Source of the DNA: Seinonella peptonophila
GTDB taxonomy: Bacteria; Bacillota; Bacilli; Thermoactinomycetales; Thermoactinomycetaceae
Direction: 5' to 3'
DNA length: 64,000 bases
Assembly (NCBI RefSeq): GCF_900129355.1
Contig: NZ_FQVL01000002.1
Span: 434,001 to 498,000 of the forward strand
The stretch's first letter is position 1. The number at the start of each line of letters is the position of its first letter. The notes beneath the pieces are model-generated. The model searched no databases and had not been told where the DNA came from. It saw only the letters and a program-made list of their open reading frames with translations. The position numbers were made by a program, and so were the translations under genes. Shown here one piece after another: positions 34,826 through 43,408 of the stretch.

Positions 34826-35833
34826 TCATTTGGTGGTATCGCGAAGACAAAGCATCGTCTCCAGATATACCTCTGAGGTATCGATTGTTTCACGATTCAT
34901 ATATTTGGTAAGTAAGCGCATCGCAACAGCCCCTATATCATACATCGGTACTTGAATCGTACTTAATAAGGGGCGGACTTGAGATGCAAGAGGAATATTA
35001 TTAAAACCTATGATGGATAACTGTTCAGGGATATGCACCCCTTGATCATGTGCAGCATGGATCGCACCGACAGCCATTTCATCACTTGCTGCAAAGACCG
35101 CTGAGCACTCAGGATGCTCTTGCAGTAAACGAGTCATCGCTTGATAACCAGATTGATAGCGACCATCTCCCTCATACACCCAATCATCTGGAAGCTGATG
35201 CTTTTTCATCGCATTCTTAAATCCTAAATAACGAGGATAGCCCTTTACCTTATCTTCAAGTGGTCCACTTATCATGGATATTTTCTCTCGACCCTCAGAA
35301 AGTAAATATTCTACTGCTTCCTCCGCAGCCTGTTGTTGATGAATCGTTACAAAGGGAAACTTCCCTTGATGATCTTCTGTATGTGCTAAGACAATCGGTA
35401 CAGAAGTGGCAGCAAATATTTTTCGATGATCATCGGTAATTTCGCCACCTAGGAATAGAAGTCCATCTACCTGTTTTTCCAGTAAGGTTTCAATTAGCGA
35501 AAGTTCTTTTGTGTGCTGTAGATCAGAGTTACTCAAAATAATATTGTAGTGATACATCGTTGCAATATCTTCAATTCCCCTGGTTAGCTCAGCATAAAAT
35601 GCATTCGAGATATCCGGGATTACGACTCCTACAGTTGTTGTCTTTTTACTAGCTAATCCCCTAGCAACAGCATTAGGACGATAACCTAACTGTCCGATTA
35701 CTGATAATACTTTTTTTCGTGTTGTAGGCTTTACATTTGGGTTTCCATTTACGACACGTGAAACAGTAGCCATTGAAACGCCAGCCTCACGTGCTACATC
35801 ATAAATAGTGATTGTCCCATTTTTTTTATCCAT
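34826..35833 (-). CDS. ccpA: Catabolite control protein A
   Basis: LacI-family regulator of about 335 aa. The helix-turn-helix ITIYDVAREAGVSMATVSRV and NGNPNVKPTTRKKVL are the Bacillus CcpA type (hinge NAVARGLASKKT). The effector domain has VVIPDISNAFYAELTRGIED and ILSNSDL. CcpA with HPr-Ser46-P binds cre sites to repress or activate carbon genes; a cre-like site lies at 21441. The start is uncertain between ATG 35833 and ATG 35848, both with weak sites. Location next to acsA is as in Bacillus. Confidence 0.93.
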   Translation of the reverse strand: MDKKNGTITIYDVAREAGVSMATVSRVVNGNPNVKPTTRKKVLSVIGQLGYRPNAVARGLASKKTTTVGVVIPDISNAFYAELTRGIEDIATMYHYNIILSNSDLQHTKELSLIETLLEKQVDGLLFLGGEITDDHRKIFAATSVPIVLAHTEDHQGKFPFVTIHQQQAAEEAVEYLLSEGREKISMISGPLEDKVKGYPRYLGFKNAMKKHQLPDDWVYEGDGRYQSGYQAMTRLLQEHPECSAVFAASDEMAVGAIHAAHDQGVHIPEQLSIIGFNNIPLASQVRPLLSTIQVPMYDIGAVAMRLLTKYMNRETIDTSEVYLETMLCLRDTTK

Positions 35834-35887
35834 CCAAACCACATCCAATTTCTTCTCAATAAGTATCTTGCACCACTTGATTCGTTT

Positions 35888-37534
35888 CTATTTTTGCATC
35901 TGACTCATTAATTGTAAAACATATGGCAATGTATCTCCCATCACACTTGTCCATGCTCCACTCGAGCCTCGATTGATCCAAACAATCGGTTGTCTAGGAG
36001 AGAGTGCGCGATAAAGTTTTTTGGTTGAGACAAGCTGAGGCTGCATGGGGGGCAATTGGGAATTGTTTTGATGTGCTTCCGCTATTAATTTTTTTGCATG
36101 CAAGTCGGAGCTAAAAAAATCTACAATCGGACTTTGATCTTGCCCAGCTAAAATTACCATGTTCCCCTCATTATCTACAATAACCCAAATACGACGAATT
36201 TCAGCTAAAACTTGGCAAACTTCCCAACCATTCGCCATTCCTTGTCCTTCAATCGTAGCTTTTTCTAATCTTTCAAGCCCTGCTACAATCTCCGGAGCAA
36301 TCCCTTTATTTGGAATCTCGTTGTTGTGCGTTTTTTCTTCTACTTCATTTGCAGACTTCTCCCGCTCTGCTCTTGCTTTTGCCCTTGCCTCTCTGGTCTG
36401 TTGAACTTTTTTCTCTGTCTCGCTTACTTTTGTCTCCACCATCGGCTTTGTCTTGGCAATTTTATTGCCACCGATATGAATCTCTAGTTGAGATTCTTTT
36501 AAGCTCTTTAAACTATAAGGATTTGCCCGCTTGGATGGAAAAGAAGATTTTTCTTGCTGTGTCTCATTTGCTTCACTTCTGACTGGGTCACGACTCTTCA
36601 CTGGATCACTTTTCACCGGTTCATCATGACTAACTGATTCATTTTCTACTTCAATTGGCTTCTGTTCTAAAGCCTCCTGCTGCTTTGGTTCTACAAGTTT
36701 TTCTTGTTCGATCTGAGAAGTTGCAGGTTGATCTACCTTCGATTGAAATGATTCTTGTGTTATCTGCTGAACGGTTTGTTTTTCTACTTGCTCTTCCGCT
36801 TTTTGCGTCACTTCAGATAGTGATATGCCACGAAATGGATGATTGACTGTTTTAAACCAATGATAGCCTGTATGTCTACCTTGCCATATCTTTTCCACAT
36901 GCTCAGATGCTAAATAAAATTGCTCAGCAAGATTAAAATGCAAAAAAAGTGAGTCAGCGCCCACTTTTTGGGCTTTATTAAAAATCCGTTCCCATGACTG
37001 AAGTTTTGGCTCACCGCCGGAATGCTCACACATTTTTTGTGCATCTGCCTCATGTGCATAAATTGCAACAGTATACTGCTTCTTTTTATACTCTACAAGT
37101 AACATGCTATCATTTTTTGTAGGCACCCAAGCCCCTCGCATCTGGGAAAGCTGATCTACAGCCATTTCCGTTAACCACTGATGTACTAATTGTTTCTCTA
37201 TAAATAGATGTGAAGTTTGACCTGGATTCAGTAATATCCCATCATATTCCGATCGATAAACGACACAGAGAAAAGGCAGAGTTGCTTCTTCTCTTAAAAT
37301 CGCAGCATCTGGATGCTCAACACTTACTTGTTGTGCCAGTTCTAAATCAGTAAAAGCTACAACATATCGGCTACCTCGGTTTTGTGGTTTCCGAGCCAAG
37401 AAAGGATTCTCTGTTGATCCCTCACGCTGATAAAGAATAGATATTTTTGGTAATGACGGAATTAGAAAATCGATTAAATGCTTAGGATCAATTTGATTTT
37501 CACGAGCTTGCTGTAAGAAATTTCTAACCTCCAA
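35888..37534 (-). CDS. SseB-like domain protein with long charged linker, 548 aa
   Basis: Three parts. Residues 1-130 look like an SseB N-terminal domain (SRYVVAFTDLELAQQV, then DGILLNPGQTSHLF). Residues about 240-400 are a low-complexity Glu/Lys/Gln linker. The C-terminal ~130 residues are a compact alpha/beta domain with IWVIVDNEGNMVILAG and SPRQPIVWINRGSSGAWTS that may be a second, diverged SseB-like unit. SseB-like proteins have no general known function. It lies 39 nt upstream of ccpA on the same strand and may be cotranscribed. Confidence 0.6.
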   Translation of the reverse strand: MEVRNFLQQARENQIDPKHLIDFLIPSLPKISILYQREGSTENPFLARKPQNRGSRYVVAFTDLELAQQVSVEHPDAAILREEATLPFLCVVYRSEYDGILLNPGQTSHLFIEKQLVHQWLTEMAVDQLSQMRGAWVPTKNDSMLLVEYKKKQYTVAIYAHEADAQKMCEHSGGEPKLQSWERIFNKAQKVGADSLFLHFNLAEQFYLASEHVEKIWQGRHTGYHWFKTVNHPFRGISLSEVTQKAEEQVEKQTVQQITQESFQSKVDQPATSQIEQEKLVEPKQQEALEQKPIEVENESVSHDEPVKSDPVKSRDPVRSEANETQQEKSSFPSKRANPYSLKSLKESQLEIHIGGNKIAKTKPMVETKVSETEKKVQQTREARAKARAEREKSANEVEEKTHNNEIPNKGIAPEIVAGLERLEKATIEGQGMANGWEVCQVLAEIRRIWVIVDNEGNMVILAGQDQSPIVDFFSSDLHAKKLIAEAHQNNSQLPPMQPQLVSTKKLYRALSPRQPIVWINRGSSGAWTSVMGDTLPYVLQLMSQMQK

Positions 37535-37698
37535 ATTACTTCCTCCCTATTAAACCCTAACGCTAACTAAATAAATTCTACCTTCATGATATCAAAATAA
37601 TCCTGTAAAATCATTTTGGATTTACGCCTTTTGTTTCTTTCATAAAAGGGCAGTATAATGAAAGAGGTAGAAGATGTCCGTAAGGGGAGGATTTAAAC

Positions 37699-38784
37699 GT
37701 GAATGAAACACCACGAATAGTGATCATGCAAGGGGATCAAACAGGACAAGAGCTATTAGAAGAATCATTGAGAGTCCTCGATCCTTCAGTTATACAATTG
37801 GATTTAACCCTGCAACCATTCGATCTCAGTCTAGAAAATCGTCGCAAAACAAATAACCAAGTTGTTCATGAAGCGGCAGATGCAATGCGGAAATCAGGTT
37901 ATGGGTTAAAAGCTGCTACGATAACACCTGAGACGAAAAACGATGTAGGGAGTCCCAATGCCATTCTTCGCAAATCAATTGATGGCAAAGTAATCATTCG
38001 TACCGGTCGACGCATTCCTGGTGTTCGCCCAATTGCAGGAACATTTGCACCCATTTCTGTGATTCGAATGGCTGTCGGCGATGCATATGGTGCTAAAGAA
38101 TGGCGTGAAGGAGAAGGGTTAGATGAAGTTGCTTTTCGAACCGAAACCATTGATCGTAAAACTTGCCGGGCTGTTGCTGAATTTGCCTTTCGTCACGCAA
38201 AAAAAACACATGCTAAAGTCTTCGGCGGTCCAAAATATACAGTGAGCCCTATCTATGAAGGTATGTTAAAGGAAGAAATGGATGCCGCAAGCCAGCGCTA
38301 TCCAGAAGTAGCTTATGAACCACAATTGATTGATGCTACATATGCTCTTTTATTAAATAATAATGGAGAACCTTTGGTAATCCCTGCTTTAAATCGCGAT
38401 GGAGATTGTTTGAGCGATATGGTACTCCAATTATTTGGTTCTATCGCTGGCTCTGAGTCTGTCTTAATCAGTTTTGATGAATCTCATCAACCCCATGTTG
38501 TCATGGCGGAAGCACCACATGGTACTGCTCCTTCCTTATTTGGTAAAAACCTTGCAAATCCGATGGCGATGATCTTAGCTAGCGCTTCACTGCTTACTTA
38601 CATGGATGATCCAAAAGCACATCATGCATCTCGGGCTATTTATGAGGCTACCATTGAAACAGTGCGAGAAGGAACACGTACAGCTGATATTGGAGGCAGC
38701 GCGACAACTACTGAATTCACAGATGAAGTGATTGCTAAGATTCAAACAAAATTAGAAGTTTGGTCTTCACTTGATAATCTATAG
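37699..38784 (+). CDS. Isocitrate/isopropylmalate dehydrogenase family enzyme
   Basis: 361 aa. The substrate loop GSPNAILRKSIDGKVIIRTG has Ser and Asn of the isocitrate-type enzymes rather than the isopropylmalate pattern. VAFRTETIDRKTCRAVAEFA carries the second substrate segment, and EAPHGTAPSLFGKNLANPMA the NAD-binding HGTAP motif. The N-terminal GDQTGQELLEESL departs from the usual GDGIGPEV. I read it as an NAD-type isocitrate-dehydrogenase-like enzyme; homoisocitrate or tartrate activity cannot be excluded. GGGGAGG precedes the GTG/ATG start region. Monocistronic. Confidence 0.78.
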   Translation: MNETPRIVIMQGDQTGQELLEESLRVLDPSVIQLDLTLQPFDLSLENRRKTNNQVVHEAADAMRKSGYGLKAATITPETKNDVGSPNAILRKSIDGKVIIRTGRRIPGVRPIAGTFAPISVIRMAVGDAYGAKEWREGEGLDEVAFRTETIDRKTCRAVAEFAFRHAKKTHAKVFGGPKYTVSPIYEGMLKEEMDAASQRYPEVAYEPQLIDATYALLLNNNGEPLVIPALNRDGDCLSDMVLQLFGSIAGSESVLISFDESHQPHVVMAEAPHGTAPSLFGKNLANPMAMILASASLLTYMDDPKAHHASRAIYEATIETVREGTRTADIGGSATTTEFTDEVIAKIQTKLEVWSSLDNL

Positions 38785-38818
38785 AACAAAGTGCCATAGA
38801 CGCTGACCACATAAGATA

Positions 38819-38848
38819 AGCGACTACTATACATCAGTAGTCGCTTTT
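38819..38848 (+). terminator. Terminator after the IDH-like gene
   Basis: AGCGACTACT and AGTAGTCGCT form a 10-bp stem followed by TTT. Confidence 0.82.
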
Positions 38849-38850
38849 CA

Positions 38851-39171
38851 TCACTTCTCCTTTGTTCTCTTTCCACTTCTTTTCTTCTTTTTCTTAACAG
38901 CTGGTGCCTTTTTCTCACCTTTTAGAATATCTAAACCCATTTGAGGATTGGTTTGTACCTGATTAGCAAATTGTTCTAACTCCTGAAAATCTACATCAGC
39001 CTGTGTCACTTTCATTAGAAACTCCAGAACAGCACCCATTCCTCCATGATCACGAGCCTTTGCTGCTCCATCCATAATTTGCTTAAATTGATCTTCGCTG
39101 AGAACCTGTTGCCCCATCACACTGTTAATCATTTCTGTAAGTTGCTTCATCGTCATCTCACGGTTCTCCAC
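38851..39171 (-). CDS. Hypothetical helical protein, 106 aa
   Basis: The GTG at 39171 lies eight bases after AAAAGGAG. The protein is helical in its first 90 residues (MKQLTEMINSVMGQQVLSED, then FLMKVTQADVDFQELEQFAN) and ends in a very basic tail with KKKKKRSGKRTKEK. The tail suggests nucleic-acid or acidic-surface binding. No family is recognised. Its start overlaps the end of the preceding small ORF on the same strand. Confidence 0.6.
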   Translation of the reverse strand: MENREMTMKQLTEMINSVMGQQVLSEDQFKQIMDGAAKARDHGGMGAVLEFLMKVTQADVDFQELEQFANQVQTNPQMGLDILKGEKKAPAVKKKKKRSGKRTKEK

Positions 39172-39355
39172 TGTAACCACTCCTTTTCACTCTCTTCATA
39201 CCATATGTGTTAATGAACTTAGATGGTACGAATGTGATCACAGTAGATGAGCCCATCTTTCTAAGCGTCCAATTTTTAAAAGTACGGATATCCGCCTGTA
39301 CGATGGTCAGGTAAAACGCATAGAGTAAATCATCAAAACGATGGAAATGACCCAC
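39158..39355 (-). CDS. Possible small protein, 65 aa, unknown
   Basis: GTG start at 39355 with AGGAGA eight bases upstream. The product begins GHFHRFDDLLYAFYLTIVQA and ends MKRVKRSGYSGEP. It overlaps the next gene by 14 nt, as coupled genes do. Support is the ribosome site and overlap only; a competing 18-codon frame starting ATGATGAAG uses the same site. No family is recognised. Confidence 0.4.
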   Translation of the reverse strand: MGHFHRFDDLLYAFYLTIVQADIRTFKNWTLRKMGSSTVITFVPSKFINTYGMKRVKRSGYSGEP

Positions 39356-39422
39356 TTCATCATTCTCCTACTTGTTAAATCACGATACCTGTGATGAACC
39401 ATTTTGAAAGGGGGTGAAAGAT

Positions 39423-39554
39423 ATGAGCGGCTGCTATGGTGGTGGTTATGGTGGTTATGGTGGTTATGGCTATGGCTATGGTTTCGGATGGCGCAGATTG
39501 TTAATCTTCCTATTGGTGATCGCAACAATCTTTGTATTCGCAGGTCACTGCTAA
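39423..39554 (+). CDS. YjcZ-like Gly/Tyr-rich membrane peptide, 43 aa
   Basis: AAAGGGGGTGA precedes the ATG by seven bases. The N-terminal half is MSGCYGGGYGGYGGYGYGYG and the C-terminal half a hydrophobic helix (LLIFLLVIATIFVFAG) ending HC. This matches the YjcZ/sporulation YjcZ family of tiny spore-former proteins. Likely expressed in sporulation and membrane- or coat-associated. The short GGY repeat could be length-variable. Confidence 0.82.
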   Translation: MSGCYGGGYGGYGGYGYGYGFGWRRLLIFLLVIATIFVFAGHC

Positions 39555-39570
39555 TCAAAACGTAACAAAG

Positions 39571-39607
39571 TGTCTAGTACCTTGCTACAAGGTACTAGAC
39601 ATTTTTT
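39571..39607 (+). terminator. Terminator after the YjcZ-like gene
   Basis: TGTCTAGTACCTTG and CAAGGTACTAGACA form a 14-bp stem followed by TTTTTT. Confidence 0.9.
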
Positions 39608-39623
39608 AAAAATTCCTACATAT

Positions 39624-39995
39624 TTAACCGCTATGAATCCGTAAATAAGGATGTTCTTCACCCATTAATCGAATTAATAATTGATTCTGTTCAAAAAGCA
39701 TAGCTTCCATCTGTTTGTAACCAACTAGTGCCTGTTGTAACTCTCCCTGTAACATCATGATTTGCTTTTGCAGAGATTCGATCTGTGCTTCCAATTGTGA
39801 TAATTGATCTAGAAAATCCAGTCGATCCAACTCTATTCGAAGATGCTGAAAGCGACGTCTGCACTCCTCAACCGAAATCCGTAGTTGTGAACTAATCGCA
39901 TGGAAGACATATACTTCTTTCCAACCTTTTTTCTTACCACGCAAGTACAACTGACAGAATAAATGATTTTCTCTTTTTTGCTTATCTGTGGTCAA
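39624..39995 (-). CDS. Shortened RsfA-like coiled-coil protein, 123 aa
   Basis: I chose the TTG at 39995, six bases after GAGGTG. The N-terminal 50 residues (KGWKEVYVFHAISSQL, then SVEECRRRFQHLR) follow the same spacing of hydrophobic, Cys and aromatic residues as the Myb-like domain of the RsfA protein encoded just upstream. The rest is a leucine-zipper-like coiled coil. I infer a diverged RsfA paralog. It lies 54 nt after the rsfA-type gene on the same strand and may be cotranscribed. Confidence 0.6.
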   Translation of the reverse strand: MTTDKQKRENHLFCQLYLRGKKKGWKEVYVFHAISSQLRISVEECRRRFQHLRIELDRLDFLDQLSQLEAQIESLQKQIMMLQGELQQALVGYKQMEAMLFEQNQLLIRLMGEEHPYLRIHSG

Positions 39996-40049
39996 GGAAT
40001 ACACCTCACTTTCTTTAAACAAATTCTTCTTTCCTTTAGATTATGTCAA

Positions 40050-40583
40050 TCATTCAATATCGGTATCCACCCCTGTCTTCCTCTCATCAGGATTCAACAC
40101 TTGTTGATCAAGATAAGCAAAAAGTTGTAACAGATCGCGATATCTTTCTTTTACCTCTAATTGATAATCAGCGAATGAACGGTGATCATGCTCGATATTT
40201 TGCTGTTCTTGCTGAAGGCGTTGCTGTTTTGACTGACTTTTTTTTAATTTTTGTTGTAGATGCTCAACTTCTTGAACTAAGTCTTCTCTACATTTTTCAA
40301 TCTGTCTCAGTGCTTGAATCGTTTGTGCTAACGAGTGAACGGATACTGCACGCTTTTCTTTTAATTTGTTATAAACTCTATGACGCTTCGCTTCTCGATA
40401 AGACTCAGGATCTTCTTGCCTTAGTACCGCGTTCCATCGAAAACCACATGCACCTGCTGTACGACCGATTTTATTCCCTACCTCAGCAAAAGCAGCAAGC
40501 TGGGTTTGACCATTGCGAATGGAATCTAAGACTACCTTTTTCAATAACGCATCTTCCTGATCTTTCCATCGACGTCCTTTCAT
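40050..40583 (-). CDS. RsfA-family prespore transcription regulator
   Basis: 177 aa starting behind GAAGGGG. It has the RsfA layout: Myb/SANT-like domain with RWKDQEDALLKKVVLDSI, then LAAFAEVGNKIGRTAGACGF and RWNAVLR, followed by a long coiled coil (about 85-165). In B. subtilis RsfA is made in the forespore under sigma-F and tunes the sigma-F regulon. This gene supports an endospore former. A shortened paralog follows. Confidence 0.88.
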   Translation of the reverse strand: MKGRRWKDQEDALLKKVVLDSIRNGQTQLAAFAEVGNKIGRTAGACGFRWNAVLRQEDPESYREAKRHRVYNKLKEKRAVSVHSLAQTIQALRQIEKCREDLVQEVEHLQQKLKKSQSKQQRLQQEQQNIEHDHRSFADYQLEVKERYRDLLQLFAYLDQQVLNPDERKTGVDTDIE

Positions 40584-40717
40584 ACAATTACCCCTTCCGC
40601 CTATCTTTTATCAGCCGTGCCACATTTTATAGAATGATGAGATGCCATGAGACACTTCTGATTGTTTATATAATTTTAATGGATAATTGTCTTAATTATG
40701 ACAGAAGAGGTAAATTA

Positions 40718-41089
40718 TTATTCAAATTGGGGCAGCTTGCATATAGGAATCCCTAATTTCTGTAGTTCTTCTAAGCTCATTCGTTCCTGAGCTACCGGTA
40801 ATACATCTAAACATTGTTGTAACCAAGTCAAAACGGTAGAAACATCTACATCTTGGCACATTGGAGCATATGGCTTTAAATAATAAAGCGCGGTTGTGGC
40901 TAACTTTCTGGCTCCTCTTACTTTCCCACGTTCTAACTGGTGCATAATGGCTGCCACTTGAATGAGACCATGGTAGAAATCATTATCCCGTTGATTTTGC
41001 CATAACTCTTCTAGTACCTCATGTGCTTCCCAATATTCTTTTTGGTGATAATGACGAAAAAAAGCAAAATAAAGAGGATCATAATTCAT
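40718..41089 (-). CDS. DUF309 domain protein
   Basis: 123 aa. The DUF309 signature is present: FRHYHQKEYWEAHEVLEELW (His and Glu that may bind a metal) and FYHGLIQVAAIMHQLERG. DUF309 proteins are small, all-helical and of unknown function; B. subtilis YpuF is a relative. AAAGGAG lies upstream. It sits downstream of a terminator-like hairpin at 41139-41157. Confidence 0.88.
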   Translation of the reverse strand: MNYDPLYFAFFRHYHQKEYWEAHEVLEELWQNQRDNDFYHGLIQVAAIMHQLERGKVRGARKLATTALYYLKPYAPMCQDVDVSTVLTWLQQCLDVLPVAQERMSLEELQKLGIPICKLPQFE

Positions 41090-41134
41090 TTCACTTCTTT
41101 TCTCCTTTCGTTTTTTTAGAAAATATACAGAGAA

Positions 41135-41231
41135 AAAGACCAGGTCGATCCTGGTCTAATGAAAAGAGGGTCAAGATTAAGGAGTTAAAAGAAGCGTGGT
41201 AGCTGCAAGCAAGAAGGTCAATCTTACTTAC
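41135..41231 (-). ncRNA. Candidate small RNA, about 95 nt
   Basis: On the minus strand a promoter TCGACA (41266-41261), 17-bp spacer, TAAAAT (41243-41238) would start RNA near 41231. It ends at the terminator GACCAGG-ATCGA-CCTGGTC-TTTTT (41157-41133). No ORF with a ribosome site lies between. It could instead be an attenuated leader of the DUF309 gene 45 bp further on. The remaining part of the 41090-41305 gap holds nothing else. Confidence 0.35.
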
Positions 41232-41305
41232 GCAAATATTTTATCACGGGAGCCGAAATTTGTCGATATTTTGCCTGGAATTTACTGTATTTTTTTGCCA
41301 ATATC

Positions 41306-42043
41306 TTATTTAAAGCCCCACTTTTTCCAAAATAGCTGCGATTTCTCACTATCTGCTAATTTCCCTTCTTTTGCTCGAACAGCTTGTCGAAATTGTACGC
41401 GGATTGCTTTATTACGAGGAAAGTATTGCAAAGCAATTTTCAAATGCTTTGCGGCCTTGTCATATTGCTCCATTTCCATCCATAAACGAGCAGACCACGC
41501 ATGAAAAAGCGGCTCCTTCTCCTGATAACGTTCAGCGATCTCCAGATGCAGCAGTGCTTGTGCTTGTCTATTTTTATGTATAAATGTTTTAGCTAGTAAT
41601 AAATGCGCCATCGGATCTCTGGGATTTAACTCTAAACTTTTCCATAATGCTGCCTGGGCAAGTTCCATTTGCTCATTTTGCTGCATTAGAAAACGTCCCC
41701 ACTCTCGATGAGCTTTACTAAAATGAGGATGTTTTTGTAGCAATCCCTGATATAAATCATGGGCCTGCCCAGCCTCCTGTTTCGACTCCATAACTTGTGC
41801 AAATAACAGCTGTGCATCCGGATTATCACGATCCAATTGGAGAGCAGATTCTACGGCTACCTGCGCTCGATCCCAATCTTGTTTCCGGGCCTCTAAACAT
41901 GCAAGTTCCAAGTAACCTTCAATATCTGGCTTTTTTGCAATCATTCGTTCAATCCGTGAACGAATGCGATGATAACTAACTGACTGCAGTGCTTTGCCTT
42001 GGATATACACAATTGAGTGAGCATCTATGACAGGTTTTGCCAT
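41306..42043 (-). CDS. TPR-repeat protein, 245 aa
   Basis: The ATG at 42043 (MAKPVIDAHSIVYIQG) follows GAAGGAGGAAG. At least four tetratricopeptide repeats run from about residue 40 to 220: LELACLEARKQDWDRAQVAV, LFAQVMESKQEAGQAHDLYQ, LLAKTFIHKNRQAQALLHLE and LWMEMEQYDKAAKHLKIALQ. The end is basic. No catalytic domain; a protein-interaction scaffold is inferred. Cytosolic, with no signal peptide. Confidence 0.85.
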   Translation of the reverse strand: MAKPVIDAHSIVYIQGKALQSVSYHRIRSRIERMIAKKPDIEGYLELACLEARKQDWDRAQVAVESALQLDRDNPDAQLLFAQVMESKQEAGQAHDLYQGLLQKHPHFSKAHREWGRFLMQQNEQMELAQAALWKSLELNPRDPMAHLLLAKTFIHKNRQAQALLHLEIAERYQEKEPLFHAWSARLWMEMEQYDKAAKHLKIALQYFPRNKAIRVQFRQAVRAKEGKLADSEKSQLFWKKWGFK

Positions 42044-42124
42044 CTTGCTTCCTCCTTCATCAATTCTGTCACTGGCGCAATCCCGTCCACAATGATTAGA
42101 TTGTATCCCAAACAAATGCTTTTG

Positions 42125-42550
42125 TCACGAGTACCATCCAATCAATCTTGTATGTTCAACTTTAATACAACGATCCATGACTACCTGTAATCCATGTTGT
42201 TGTGCTTTTAATCCAGCCTGTTCGTGAATAACTCCTAATTGCATCCAGACCGCTTTTGCCTTGATCTGAATCGCCTCGTCAACAATTGGGGGAACAAATT
42301 CACTACGTCTAAAAATATTTACAATATCAATTGGTTCACCTATCTCACTTAATGAAGCATATGGCTTTTCACCCAAGACCGGTTCGGTTAGCATCGGGTT
42401 AACAGGAAAAATCCGATAGCCCACTTGTTGCATAGCTGCTGCAATCATATAACTTGTTCGCTCAGGGTTAGCAGATAAACCGACAACTGCTATATTCTTT
42501 GATGTTGTTAATAATTCTTTACGTTCTAAATCAGTTAGGGTTTTCATCAT
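42125..42550 (-). CDS. CoA-binding domain protein (YccU type)
   Basis: 141 aa. Rossmann-type CoA-binding fold: IAVVGLSANPERTSYMIAAA (about 20-39), YRIFPVNPMLTEPVLGEKPY and VWMQLGVIHEQAGLKAQQHG, then VVMDRCIKVEH near the end. It is the stand-alone domain related to the succinyl-CoA synthetase alpha subunit. Ligand and role are not established. Same strand and 17 nt from the kinase-like gene upstream, so likely an operon. Confidence 0.9.
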   Translation of the reverse strand: MMKTLTDLERKELLTTSKNIAVVGLSANPERTSYMIAAAMQQVGYRIFPVNPMLTEPVLGEKPYASLSEIGEPIDIVNIFRRSEFVPPIVDEAIQIKAKAVWMQLGVIHEQAGLKAQQHGLQVVMDRCIKVEHTRLIGWYS

Positions 42551-42566
42551 AACACATCCTTCTACA

Positions 42567-43235
42567 TTATTTAAAGGTGATCATTTGCTGCATACGTTTC
42601 ACAAACTCTAAAACCGAAAAATTTTCATCTAACTGATGATAATATGCTTTCTTTACCCATTCCATCATCCAAGATGGAATCTTGCGGCCTTTAATCAAGT
42701 CATAGAACAGTTCATAGCCCTGCACAAGATGACTCCAGCGCAAATCATCACCTGGCATTAAATATTCAGAAACATCAATCACCTTGGCATGCCCATTTTG
42801 TAGTAACACATTTTTCAAGTGAATATCTCTTGGATTGAGTCCCTGAGTACGAGCATAATGACGTGCTTGCTCGACCTCTAAGACTATTTGTTTTGGAATG
42901 ATGATCCCTCTTTCAAGACATTCATATAGTGTGGGCCCCTGTTCATAACTTAAACAAAGATAATCATCCCCTCGAAAAAAAGCTTGCGCAAAAAAAGGGG
43001 ATGGTTGTAATCGTTGATATACCTTATATTCATTTTCAATTTTATAGATTCTATTTTCAGTATATACTTTAAAAACACGTGTTGGTTGGCTCTCATGTTG
43101 TACAACGACTGCATCTGTGCCAATACCGATCAAGGTAAAATCATCAGGAATCGAGTGAATGATAACTGATTGATTATCTGGATGTGGTGCTATTTTCACT
43201 TTTCCGATCAGGTCTTCTATTGTATCAATATTCAT
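42567..43235 (-). CDS. YrzF-like small protein kinase
   Basis: 222 aa from the ATG at 43235 behind GGGAGGAATC. Kinase-fold traces: a Gly-containing first strand (LIGIGTDAVVVQHES), VFKVYT with the ATP lysine, the catalytic loop LNPRDIHLKNVLL (Asp and Asn as in HxDxxxxN) and VIDVSEY in place of DFG. This is the short YrzF/YbdM-type eukaryotic-like kinase of Bacillus. A substrate is unknown; the PP2C protein at 57951 is a possible partner by function only. Confidence 0.78.
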   Translation of the reverse strand: MNIDTIEDLIGKVKIAPHPDNQSVIIHSIPDDFTLIGIGTDAVVVQHESQPTRVFKVYTENRIYKIENEYKVYQRLQPSPFFAQAFFRGDDYLCLSYEQGPTLYECLERGIIIPKQIVLEVEQARHYARTQGLNPRDIHLKNVLLQNGHAKVIDVSEYLMPGDDLRWSHLVQGYELFYDLIKGRKIPSWMMEWVKKAYYHQLDENFSVLEFVKRMQQMITFK

Positions 43236-43408
43236 TTGATTCCTCCCACCTCTTATCCAATTAACTATACTTTTCCTCACTTTTCTCTGTCAATCCTACA
43301 GACTTATCTTACTTCCTCTTAGTAGCGATCATATCAACTCTATCTATTCTTTTACTTTTTTGCTAGAATAAGTGACAAAATCATTTTTCGGAAGGCTGAG
43401 GTGAAACT

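Noticed and set aside
39423-39500. Tandem GGTTAT repeats considered as a CRISPR or minisatellite
   Set aside because: They are in-frame Gly-Tyr codons of a small membrane peptide; units are too short and lack spacers.
39307-39558. His/Ser-rich minus-strand ORF
   Set aside because: Antisense of the Gly/Tyr repeats of the YjcZ-like gene, which has a strong ribosome site and family match.
40043-40756. 237-aa plus-strand ORF
   Set aside because: Antisense to the RsfA-family gene, whose motif, ribosome site and coiled coil are convincing.
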